From Pseudomonadota bacterium (GTDB taxonomy: Bacteria > Pseudomonadota > Gammaproteobacteria > Steroidobacterales > Steroidobacteraceae), in contig JAKBCE010000161.1 in the NCBI GenBank assembly GCA_021808195.1, forward strand, positions 1-5,769: a DNA stretch of 5,769 bases, in the 5' to 3' direction. Within the stretch, counting starts at the first letter, position 1; the number at the start of each line of letters is the position of its first letter. The notes under the pieces are model-generated. The model saw only the letters and a list, made by a program, of their open reading frames with translations. It was not told the origin of the DNA and made no database searches. The position numbers were made by a program, and so were the translations under genes. Positions 1 to 4,701 of this stretch are shown one piece after another.

Positions 1-10
1 CCCCGACGTC

Positions 11-367
11 TCAGCCGCTTCCGCCCTCGACAATCTTGGCCCGCACCCCGAGTTCCTCGCGGAGGATGTCCCGGAACACCGGCGCGCTCAAAGTGAACCC
101 CGGTTGCCCGCGACGCTCATCGACGGCCAGCCAGACCGCGATCACTTCATCGTGATTGAGCCCGAGAACCGTCAGGCACAGGGCATGCTCGCCGTCCCCA
201 GCGATCCAATAGCTACGCTGCGCCGCACCCTGGCTGCGCCACGTAAAGCACGGCTGCGCCAGCTCGGCGCGAATCGCATCGGCATCGGGAACGTTCTGGA
301 GGAGGCGGGCCATGGCCGCCGCGTCGGAAATGCACGCACGGAGCGAAAGAATCCTGACATCGTCCAT
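11..367 (-). CDS. Small protein of unknown function (118 aa)
   Basis: I do not recognise this protein. The chosen ATG (complement of 365-367) gives a protein starting MDDVRILSLR and ending EGGSG before a TGA at 11-13. A GGAG about 10 nt upstream supports this start. An in-frame ATG at 469 would add 34 residues, but that extension is arginine-rich and looks like read-through of the gap after the RRM gene. The protein appears to be a small soluble alpha/beta domain: a helix at about 15-38 (Ala/Leu-rich), then alternating strand-like segments around 40-84 (CFTW, RSYWIAG, ALCLTVLG, VIAVWLAVDE), then a C-terminal helix (VFRDILREELG) and a short strand. No signal peptide, membrane segment or metal motif is visible. 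It lies 145 nt downstream of the RRM gene on the same strand and could be co-transcribed with it. Coding status is likely; function is unknown. Confidence 0.6.
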   Translation of the reverse strand: MDDVRILSLRACISDAAAMARLLQNVPDADAIRAELAQPCFTWRSQGAAQRSYWIAGDGEHALCLTVLGLNHDEVIAVWLAVDERRGQPGFTLSAPVFRDILREELGVRAKIVEGGSG

Positions 368-422
368 TCGACGAGGTCTCCGGCGTCTCTGGCGATTCGG
401 CTGCGAGGCCGACGCCACATCG

Positions 423-495
423 CCAGGCACGAACGGCCTGGTCGCCTCACCGCGGAAGGCGCACCGCACCTAGCCGTTCAGGCCAGGGGCGGTGC
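423..495. other. Two GC-rich inverted repeats in the gap after the RRM gene
   Basis: Between the RRM stop codon and the 118-aa gene there are two possible stem-loops. CCAGGC at 423-428 pairs with GCCTGG at 436-441 around a 7-nt loop. GCACCGC at 461-467 pairs with GCGGTGC at 489-495 around a 21-nt loop. Neither is followed by a T-run on the minus strand, so a classical rho-independent terminator is not supported. They may reduce read-through or protect the 3' end of the RRM transcript. This is weak structural evidence only. Confidence 0.25.
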
Positions 496-512
496 ACATT
501 CAAGCGAGCGTA

Positions 513-812
513 TCAGTAGCGACGCGAGCCGCCACCGCGGTAGCCGCCGCCACCGCCGCCGCCCGAGCGCTCACGCTCCTGGGCTTCGTTGACCTTCAAG
601 GCGCGCCCGTCGAAGTCCTTGCCATTCAGCGCCTGCATGGCGCGCGAGGCATCGGCGCTCGACATCTCCACGAAGCCGAACCCGCGCGGACGACCCGTGT
701 CGCGATCCGAGATCAGAGAGATCTTCTCGACGGTCCCGTGCTGCGAGAACAGCTCACGGACGGCCTCTTCGGTCGCCGTGAAGGGGAGATTTCCAACATA
801 GAGCTTAGTCAC
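513..812 (-). CDS. Single-RRM RNA-binding protein with glycine-rich tail
   Basis: The protein binds single-stranded RNA through one RNA-recognition motif. Starting at GTG (complement of 810-812) it is 99 aa, beginning MTKLYVGNLPF. RNP2 is LYVGNL at residues 4-9 and RNP1 is RGFGFVEM at 43-50, with the expected aromatic residues (Y5, F45, F47). After the RRM, from about residue 79, the tail is basic and glycine-rich (seven consecutive Gly, then YRGGGSRRY). This architecture is that of the small bacterial glycine-rich RRM proteins, in which the tail adds RNA affinity or self-association and expression often rises in the cold. The GTG is preferred because family members begin immediately before the first beta strand; an upstream in-frame ATG at 896 would add 28 residues not expected for the family. 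Only a weak GAG lies about 9 nt upstream of the GTG. No cold-shock box could be identified. The family call is very secure; the cellular role is not. Confidence 0.93.
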   Translation of the reverse strand: MTKLYVGNLPFTATEEAVRELFSQHGTVEKISLISDRDTGRPRGFGFVEMSSADASRAMQALNGKDFDGRALKVNEAQERERSGGGGGGGYRGGGSRRY

Positions 813-1013
813 TAGAGAATACTCACGATAGAAACGAAGGGAGAGGCAGATACGACTGCCCCTTGGTTCGCGAAACTTTGCGAGGGTGGCAGACAAGGCC
901 AGGATCGCGCCGGGCGGCGCTACAGGCCGAGACAGTCAAGCCGAAAAGGATACGAGCCGAAAGGCAGCGTACACGAGTTTACAGGGTGATGCCGAACTTT
1001 CGGTGAGCCCCGT

Positions 1014-1063
1014 CCGGGGGCCCCTGCGGCGGGCTCGAGCCTGCAGCCCCCCGGTCGCGACCG
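1014..1063. repeat. GC-rich palindromic block
   Basis: CCGGGGGC (1014-1021) can pair with GCCCCCCGG (1046-1054) with one bulged C. Inside the loop is GGCTCGAGCC (1032-1041), itself self-complementary. Overlapping the right arm is a perfect 12-bp palindrome, CGGTCGCGACCG (1052-1063). The 9-mer CCGTCCGGG occurs directly at 1010-1018 and again at 1061-1069. This could fold as RNA, act as a protein-binding site, or simply reflect GC-rich noncoding sequence; no function is assigned. Confidence 0.4.
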
Positions 1064-1186
1064 TCCGGGATCATAGCCCGCCGGGCCACGGCAGCCCCCG
1101 GTCGTGCGCCTGGAGCACCGCCCGGCAGCGGACCGGCCGAAGCTCCCCGCCAGCCCTCCCCGGCGATGGGGCGAGGATTGTCCGTA

Positions 1187-1214
1187 TTGCCCGCTCGTGC
1201 ACAACGGCTATGGT
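1187..1214 (+). promoter_or_regulatory. Candidate sigma-70-type promoter for the 1251-2556 unit
   Basis: TTGCCC (1187-1192) and TATGGT (1209-1214) are separated by 16 bp; each matches four of six consensus positions. Transcription would start near 1221, giving a leader of about 30 nt before the ATG at 1251. It sits at the only AT-richer spot in the right half of this intergenic region, which supports it, but it was found by eye and is unverified. Confidence 0.4.
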
Positions 1215-1239
1215 TCGCCCGAGCGCGCACGTGGCGACC

Positions 1240-1244
1240 GGAGG
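1240..1244 (+). promoter_or_regulatory. Ribosome-binding site fixing the start at 1251
   Basis: GGAGG lies 6 nt before ATG 1251. It separates this start from in-frame upstream ATGs (for example 1104), which would add a Pro/Arg-rich segment unlike the family. Confidence 0.75.
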
Positions 1245-1250
1245 CGACCC

Positions 1251-1703
1251 ATGGACCCCGCCCTGAAGACCCAGATCCTCTCCCTGCTCGATCGGCACCG
1301 TACGATGAGCCTCGCCACGGTGCGCCCCGACGGGTGGCCGCAGGCCACGACGGTCGGCTTCGCGCATGACGGCCTGACACTCTACTTTCTCTGCGGTCCG
1401 AACAGCCAGAAGGCGGCGAATATCGAGCGCGATGAGCGGGTCTCACTCACGATCGACCACGACGTCCCGCAGGTGATGGACATCACCGGACTCTCGATGG
1501 CGGCACGCGCAAAACGGGTCGTCGATCGGGCCGAGGCACACCGAGCGCTGCAGCTGCTGATGCACCGCTATCCGGAGCAAGACGCCCTGCCCGCTCCTCA
1601 GCCCGAGCCGGACGCGCTCTGCATCTTCCGCCTCACCCCGTACGTGATCTCCGTACTCGATTATACGAAAGGGTTCGGGCATGCCGAGCTCGTGCGCTGC
1701 TGA
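1251..1703 (+). CDS. Pyridoxamine 5'-phosphate oxidase-family flavin-binding protein (split beta-barrel)
   Basis: The 150-aa protein resembles the large family of small FMN- or F420-binding split-barrel proteins related to pyridoxamine 5'-phosphate oxidase. Most members are not true PNP oxidases in vitamin B6 synthesis. Typical elements in order: an N-terminal helix (residues 4-16), strand SLATVRPDGWPQATTVGF (20-37) with the family's small-residue/PDG-P turn, strand LTLYFLC (42-48), the phosphate/flavin-contact region NSQKAANIERDERVSLTI (51-68), and a C-terminal strand pair around FRLTPYVISVLDYTKGFGH. Members bind flavin as homodimers and act in redox or stress functions; the substrate here cannot be told. 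The gene opens a three-gene run: chaB starts 17 nt after its stop. It has a strong GGAGG site and the unit's only plausible promoter. Family call is secure, specific reaction unknown. Confidence 0.88.
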   Translation: MDPALKTQILSLLDRHRTMSLATVRPDGWPQATTVGFAHDGLTLYFLCGPNSQKAANIERDERVSLTIDHDVPQVMDITGLSMAARAKRVVDRAEAHRALQLLMHRYPEQDALPAPQPEPDALCIFRLTPYVISVLDYTKGFGHAELVRC

Positions 1704-1720
1704 TCGCGCCGGGTGCATCC

Positions 1721-1930
1721 ATGCCCTATCAGACCAACTCGCAACTCCCGCCGGCCGTGCGCAGCCACCTGCCCGAGCATGCCCAGGACATCTTTCGCCA
1801 AGCCTTCAACCAGGCGTTCCACGCCCATCAGGGGGAATCACGCCAGGAGGAGATTGCGCGGCGCATCGCCTGGGCAGCGGTCAAACGCCGCTACGTCAAA
1901 AGCGAGCCACGATGGACCGAACGCCCCTGA
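1721..1930 (+). CDS. chaB: ChaB family protein
   Basis: The 69-aa protein matches ChaB across its length. It begins MPYQTNSQLPPAVRSHLPEH, close to the MPYKTNSDLP...LP.HAQDI pattern of E. coli ChaB, continues with AQDIF..AFN at 21-30, and contains the conserved C-terminal IAWAAVK (49-55). In E. coli, chaB neighbours the cation antiporter gene chaA and was named as its possible regulator, but its biochemical role is not well defined. No chaA-like transporter is visible here; the partners are flavin-fold proteins. The linker between the two conserved halves is shorter than in E. coli ChaB. The ribosome-binding site is weak (GGGTG), so translation may be coupled to the gene 17 nt upstream. Its 3' end overlaps the next gene by 19 nt. 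Confidence 0.92.
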   Translation: MPYQTNSQLPPAVRSHLPEHAQDIFRQAFNQAFHAHQGESRQEEIARRIAWAAVKRRYVKSEPRWTERP

Positions 1931-2556
1931 ACGCTGCCGCTGAGACCCGCAACGGGCTTGCGGGCACCGAAGGGCGCGGCGCGCCCTCGCCCGCACCGCT
2001 GACCGTGCGGGTGGTCTACGGCACGAGCGAAGGACAGACCGAGAAGATCGCCCGATTCCTCGCCGAGCGCCTCGCCGGGAGGGGCCACCGGCTCGAGCTG
2101 ATCGACGCGGCACGGGATTGCGGCACGCCGCAGCCGCAGCGCTTCGATGCCATCGTGATCGCCGCCTCGGTCCACGCCGGGCGTTATCAGCCGGCCGTCA
2201 CCGAATATGTCCGCCGGCACCTGCGCGACATCGACTCGCGCCCCAACGCCTTTCTCTCAGTCTCTCTGTCCGCCGCCAGCTCGGTGGCGAGCGACCTCGA
2301 GGGCCTGAAGCGATGCGTCGAGACATTCCGGCGCGAAACCCGCTGGACCCCGCGCATCGTTCACCATGCGGCCGGCGCACTGCGCTACAGCGCCTATTCG
2401 CTCATCAAGCGCTGGGCGCTGCGTGCCATCGCGCGCCGCCGGGGTGCGCCGACCGACACCCGCCACGACCATGAGCTGACGGACTGGGCGGATTTGGCGC
2501 GGTTCTGTACCGTCCTCGACCAGTCCTTCACCAGCGCAGGCACCGCGCACCGCTGA
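1912..2556 (+). CDS. hemG: HemG-like flavodoxin-fold protein (menaquinone-dependent protoporphyrinogen IX dehydrogenase family)
   Basis: From ATG 1912 the protein is 214 aa. After a roughly 30-residue Ala/Pro-rich N-terminal extension, a flavodoxin fold begins: strand TVRVVYGTSEGQTEKIA (31-47) carries the FMN phosphate loop TSEGQT (38-43); strand FDAIVIAASVHAGRYQPAV (78-96) is the second FMN-contact region and matches E. coli HemG's VVIGASIRYGHY. C-terminal HemG hallmarks follow: AGALRYSAY (154-162), TDTR (181-184) and TDW (190-192). HemG oxidises protoporphyrinogen IX to protoporphyrin IX, passing electrons to quinone at the membrane. The basic, aromatic segment YSLIKRWALRAIARRR (162-177) resembles the HemG-specific insertion. 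The start inside chaB suggests translational coupling; no strong ribosome-binding site is seen. An upstream in-frame ATG at 1681 would run through all of chaB and is rejected. No other heme gene is nearby, so a HemG paralogue with another substrate is possible. Confidence 0.82.
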   Translation: MDRTPLNAAAETRNGLAGTEGRGAPSPAPLTVRVVYGTSEGQTEKIARFLAERLAGRGHRLELIDAARDCGTPQPQRFDAIVIAASVHAGRYQPAVTEYVRRHLRDIDSRPNAFLSVSLSAASSVASDLEGLKRCVETFRRETRWTPRIVHHAAGALRYSAYSLIKRWALRAIARRRGAPTDTRHDHELTDWADLARFCTVLDQSFTSAGTAHR

Positions 2557-2557
2557 T

Positions 2558-2578
2558 GTCCCCGCCCTACCAGGGGAC
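2558..2578. terminator. Hairpin over the convergent junction, possible bidirectional terminator
   Basis: GTCCCC (2558-2563) pairs perfectly with GGGGAC (2573-2578) around a 9-nt loop. It begins 2 nt after the stop of the plus-strand hemG-like gene, and its loop contains the stop codon of the minus-strand dehydrogenase gene. The symmetric position suits a shared end for two converging transcripts. There is no T-run on either strand, so it is not a canonical intrinsic terminator; it may instead be a 3'-end stabilising structure. Confidence 0.4.
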
Positions 2579-3274
2579 GACGCGCCCGAGATAGTCCAGG
2601 TACTGCAACCCTGGACGGGATCGCGCCGCGAGCAGGGTATCGACCACGTTGGGCACACTCTCTTCGAGGGTCAGACGCGCCTCGGGACCGCCCAGATCGG
2701 TCCGAACCCAGCCGGGCGCCATGAGCACCATCGCGCGTCGATCCGTCGCGTGGCGTGCCGCGAAGCTGCGCATGAACATGTTGAGTGCCGCCTTGCTGCC
2801 CCGATACAGCTCCCGTTGGCCGTTCGTATTGTTCGCGACGCTGCCTTGTCCGGACGACATGACCCCGATGAGCCCGTCCTCGGCCACCAGGTCGCAGAAC
2901 CGCTCCACGGCGCGCATCGGTCCCAGTGCGTTCGTCACCATCACGCGCACGAACTCCTCGCTGGACACCTCACCGATCGTCTCGCGCGGATCGTTGGTCA
3001 CCCCGGCATTGACGAACAGCAGGTCGAGCCTGCGACCGGCGAGCCGCGCGCGCAATCCGCTCATCTGCTCCGCGACCGTCACATCGAGCGTCTCGATCTG
3101 CACCCGGCCGGGGACGCGCTCGGCAAGGGCATGGAGCGCGGTGTGCGCGCTTGCACGCACCGTTCCGATGACGTCCCAGTCGCGCTTGAGAAACTCTTCG
3201 GCCATCGCATAGCCCAGACCGCGCGAGGCGCCGATGAGCAACACGCTGTGGCGTACCCGTTGGTTCGATGCCAT
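2567..3274 (-). CDS. Short-chain dehydrogenase/reductase (SDR family)
   Basis: The 235-aa protein is a classical-type SDR, a cytosolic NAD(P)-dependent oxidoreductase. The nucleotide-binding motif GASRGLG is at residues 15-21, DV at 64-65, the NAG motif at 89-91, the catalytic-tetrad Asn at N115, catalytic Ser at S140/S141, and the YRGSK (YxxxK) pair at Y157 and K161. PGWVRTDLGG (187-196) is the conserved post-active-site loop. R18 in the glycine loop and R40 after beta 2 hint at NADPH rather than NADH; this is inference. Substrate is unknown; overall length and the short C-terminus resemble C-factor/sepiapterin-reductase-like SDRs. It is the second gene of an operon: its ATG lies 9 nt after the methyltransferase stop, and its GAGG ribosome-binding site overlaps that TGA, so the two are probably translated in a coupled way. 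Confidence 0.92.
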   Translation of the reverse strand: MASNQRVRHSVLLIGASRGLGYAMAEEFLKRDWDVIGTVRASAHTALHALAERVPGRVQIETLDVTVAEQMSGLRARLAGRRLDLLFVNAGVTNDPRETIGEVSSEEFVRVMVTNALGPMRAVERFCDLVAEDGLIGVMSSGQGSVANNTNGQRELYRGSKAALNMFMRSFAARHATDRRAMVLMAPGWVRTDLGGPEARLTLEESVPNVVDTLLAARSRPGLQYLDYLGRVVPW

Positions 3275-3280
3275 CGCTGC

Positions 3281-3286
3281 ACCTCA
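3281..3286 (-). promoter_or_regulatory. Ribosome-binding site overlapping the upstream stop codon
   Basis: On the minus strand the sequence reads TGAGGT: the methyltransferase TGA (3286-3284) shares bases with the GAGG (3285-3282) serving the dehydrogenase ATG at 3274, spacing about 7 nt. This is a typical arrangement for terminating-ribosome reinitiation. Confidence 0.65.
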
Positions 3287-3952
3287 CAGCCGCAGTGAAA
3301 GTTCGACGCCGTCCGCCACCGCCAGGGAGCGGTAGCCGCCGGTCGGAGCGCGGACCCGGGCGAGATACTCCGGACTCCAGTCGGCGTTGTCGGCCAGCAG
3401 CACCGAACCGCTGCGCAGCCGGGGCTCGAGCAACCCGAGCACCTTCACATACAGTGATTTCGCGCCGTCGAGAAACAACAGATCGATCGACTCCGGCAGC
3501 GCCTCGGCGAGCGTGTCGAGGGCATCGCCGCAGCGGATGTCGACCAGGTCCGCGAGCCCCGCGGCGGCAACATTTGCGCGCGCCTGCGCGACCTTTGCCG
3601 GCTCGAACTCCGTGCTCACCAGCCGGCCGCCGCCGTTGTCGCGCAGCGCGGCCGCCAGATGCACGGTAGAAACACCGAACGAGGTACCGAACTCCACGAC
3701 GGTGCGGGCCCGGGTGGCGCGGGCGCACATGTAGAGCAGCGAGGCGGTGTCCATCGAGACCGCCAGATGGAATTCCTTCAACGCCCCGTAGAGCGCGCGG
3801 TAGTCCGGGCTGTTCATCAGCGCTCCGAGTTCCTCTTGCGTCTGCGTGCGGCTGTGCGCCTCGAGCTTCGCCTCGCTGGCGCCGGCTTCAGCGAACAGCC
3901 GCCTCACCACCGTCGCACAGGGCTCCTGCGTCAGTGTCGTCAGTGTCGTCAT
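3284..3952 (-). CDS. Class I SAM-dependent O-methyltransferase (COMT/CCoAOMT-like, family 3)
   Basis: The 222-aa protein transfers a methyl group from S-adenosylmethionine, most likely to a hydroxyl of a small aromatic or catechol-like molecule. SAM-binding motif I is VVEFGTSFGVST (85-96), with the ribose-binding acidic position at E115 in STEFEP. Further motifs are GDALDTL (142-148), DLLFLDGAK (157-165) and GSVLLADNADW (182-192). D162, D188 and N189 match the divalent-metal ligands of catechol O-methyltransferases, so metal dependence is likely. N-terminal residues 40-75 form the helical segment that precedes the Rossmann fold in this family. The start at 3952 is chosen because GGAGG lies 8 nt upstream; an upstream ATG at 4018 would place the N-terminus across the promoter/operator region. 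The first codons contain a tandem 9-nt duplication (MTTLTTL). It leads an operon with the SDR and is divergent from tetR. The true substrate cannot be read from sequence. Confidence 0.9.
   Translation of the reverse strand: MTTLTTLTQEPCATVVRRLFAEAGASEAKLEAHSRTQTQEELGALMNSPDYRALYGALKEFHLAVSMDTASLLYMCARATRARTVVEFGTSFGVSTVHLAAALRDNGGGRLVSTEFEPAKVAQARANVAAAGLADLVDIRCGDALDTLAEALPESIDLLFLDGAKSLYVKVLGLLEPRLRSGSVLLADNADWSPEYLARVRAPTGGYRSLAVADGVELSLRL
3932..3949. repeat. Tandem 9-bp duplication in the methyltransferase N-terminus
   Basis: CAGTGTCGT is present twice back to back (3932-3940 and 3941-3949), encoding the repeated Thr-Thr-Leu right after the start Met. It keeps the frame and probably has little effect on the protein. 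It looks like slippage or a small duplication and may vary between strains. Confidence 0.7.
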
Positions 3953-3960
3953 GCCTTCAT

Positions 3961-3965
3961 CCTCC
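3961..3965 (-). promoter_or_regulatory. Ribosome-binding site fixing the methyltransferase start
   Basis: Perfect GGAGG on the minus strand, 8 nt before the ATG at 3952. It favours this start over the ATG at 4018, which has no comparable site. Confidence 0.7.
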
Positions 3966-3970
3966 GGTGT

Positions 3971-4000
3971 GCTGGCAATCCTGCCGGGCCCGATTAGAAT
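3971..4000. promoter_or_regulatory. Candidate divergent promoters with overlapping -10 elements
   Basis: On the plus strand CTGGCA (about 3972-3977) and TAGAAT (3995-4000) are 17 bp apart, matching four and five of six consensus positions; transcription toward tetR would start near 4007. On the minus strand TCTAAT (3998-3993) matches five of six -10 positions and would start the methyltransferase transcript near 3986, but its -35 is poor. The two -10 hexamers overlap within ATTAGAAT, so polymerases could not occupy both at once. Found by eye; spacing and strand use are unverified. Confidence 0.4.
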
Positions 4001-4033
4001 ACGAATAAACCATCGCATTTCATATTCGCATTC
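3997..4033. promoter_or_regulatory. Imperfect inverted repeat, probable TetR operator
   Basis: GAATACGAATA (3997-4007) and TATTCGCATTC (4023-4033) are inverted copies matching at 10 of 11 positions, separated by 15 bp. They lie between two divergent genes, one encoding a TetR regulator, and overlap the likely promoter elements and start sites. The region is markedly AT-rich against its GC-rich surroundings. TetR proteins commonly bind such palindromes in their own divergent promoter region, so autoregulation plus repression of the methyltransferase/SDR operon is the natural reading. The long spacer could mean two dimers or an unusually wide site. Confidence 0.65.
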
Positions 4034-4044
4034 CGGGAGTTCCC

Positions 4045-4701
4045 ATGGCCCGAGGCCGCAAACCCGTCATTTCGCCGCGTAAGGCGCCGCAACAGCGGCG
4101 CTCCTCGCAGCTGGTCGCGGACATTCTCGAAGCGGCCGTTCGCGTTCTGGTGCGCGAGGGCGCCCGCCGGTTCACCACTGCGCGCGTCGCGGCGACGGCC
4201 GGCATCAGCGTCGGCTCGCTGTATCAGTACTTCCCCAACAAGGAGGCGATCCTGTTCCGGCTGCAGGCGCAGGAGTGGCGGCACACGATGGATCAGCTGC
4301 AGCGCATTCTCACCGACCCCGATGCCGCACCACTCTCACGGCTGCAATCCGCGGTGCAGGTGTTCTTTCGCTCCGAATGCGACGAGGCGGCGTTTCGCAG
4401 CGCGCTCGAGGAGGCCGCCCCGCTCTACCGGGAGGCGCCGGAGTCGCGCGCCCACGCCGAGGAGGGCCGGGCGCTGATGCGCCGATTCATGCAGGATGCG
4501 TTGCCCGAGGCCTCGGCTCGCGAGCGTGCCAGCGCCGCCGACCTGATCGGCACCGTCATGTCGGCGGTCGGCAAGACGGTCTCGAGTCAGGGTCGGGCGG
4601 GCACCGAAGTCGATGCCCTCGCCGCAGCGGTCGGCGAGATGTTCTGCTCGTACCTGAGCGCACGCGGCGCTCGAGCGAGAGCGCCGCGGCCGGCAGGTTG
4701 A
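4045..4701 (+). CDS. TetR-family transcriptional regulator
   Basis: The 218-aa protein is a homodimeric DNA-binding regulator. Its N-terminal domain shows the TetR helix-turn-helix pattern: helix 1 around LVADILEAAVRVLVREG (23-39), FTTARVAATAGIS (43-55) entering the recognition helix, and the signature VGSLYQYFPNKEAIL (56-70). An unusually basic leader (MARGRKP...RKAPQQRR) precedes it and may add DNA contacts. The C-terminal ligand-binding half (about 75-205) is helical with no recognisable specificity; the ligand may be a substrate or product of the neighbouring enzymes, which is inference. The ATG at 4045 has GGGAG 5 nt upstream. It is divergent from the methyltransferase/SDR operon and shares a 92-nt regulatory region with a strong inverted repeat. 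The C-terminus ends in an Ala/Arg/Pro-rich tail, and no strong terminator follows. Confidence 0.95.
   Translation: MARGRKPVISPRKAPQQRRSSQLVADILEAAVRVLVREGARRFTTARVAATAGISVGSLYQYFPNKEAILFRLQAQEWRHTMDQLQRILTDPDAAPLSRLQSAVQVFFRSECDEAAFRSALEEAAPLYREAPESRAHAEEGRALMRRFMQDALPEASARERASAADLIGTVMSAVGKTVSSQGRAGTEVDALAAAVGEMFCSYLSARGARARAPRPAG

Larger units (their letters stand above)
813..1250. other. Divergent intergenic region with no convincing gene
   Basis: This 438-nt stretch separates the minus-strand RRM gene from the plus-strand flavin-protein gene. Reading frames crossing it give low-complexity Arg/Pro/Gly translations with no family resemblance, so I call no gene. The part nearest the RRM gene (about 813-1000) is less GC-rich and should hold that gene's leader and promoter, but I found no good minus-strand -35/-10 pair. 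A near-repeat AGCCGAAA occurs at 939-946 and 955-962. The middle (about 1004-1180) is extremely GC-rich with several palindromes. The right end holds a plausible plus-strand promoter and the GGAGG ribosome-binding site. Confidence 0.6.

Noticed and set aside
368..469. 34-residue N-terminal extension of the 118-aa protein from an ATG at 469
   Set aside because: The extension is Arg-rich and low in complexity, while the ATG at 367 has a GGAG ribosome-binding site at suitable spacing.
886..1266. 126-codon plus-strand frame in the intergenic region, with overlapping minus-strand frames
   Set aside because: Compositionally biased Arg/Pro/Ser translation without motifs or a good ribosome-binding site; it runs into the start of the flavin-protein gene.
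1251..1703. True PdxH (vitamin B6 pyridoxamine-phosphate oxidase)
   Set aside because: The protein is about 150 aa, much shorter than PdxH, and lacks its characteristic C-terminal region; a generic family member is the safer call.
1681..1911. 77-codon upstream extension of the HemG-like gene
   Set aside because: It would overlap all of chaB out of frame and give a Pro/Ser/Cys-rich leader unlike HemG; the ATG at 1912 gives a much more natural protein.
2970..3728. 252-codon minus-strand frame across the methyltransferase/SDR junction
   Set aside because: It is an out-of-frame shadow of two well-supported genes; its translation is Arg/Gly-rich and shows no domain.
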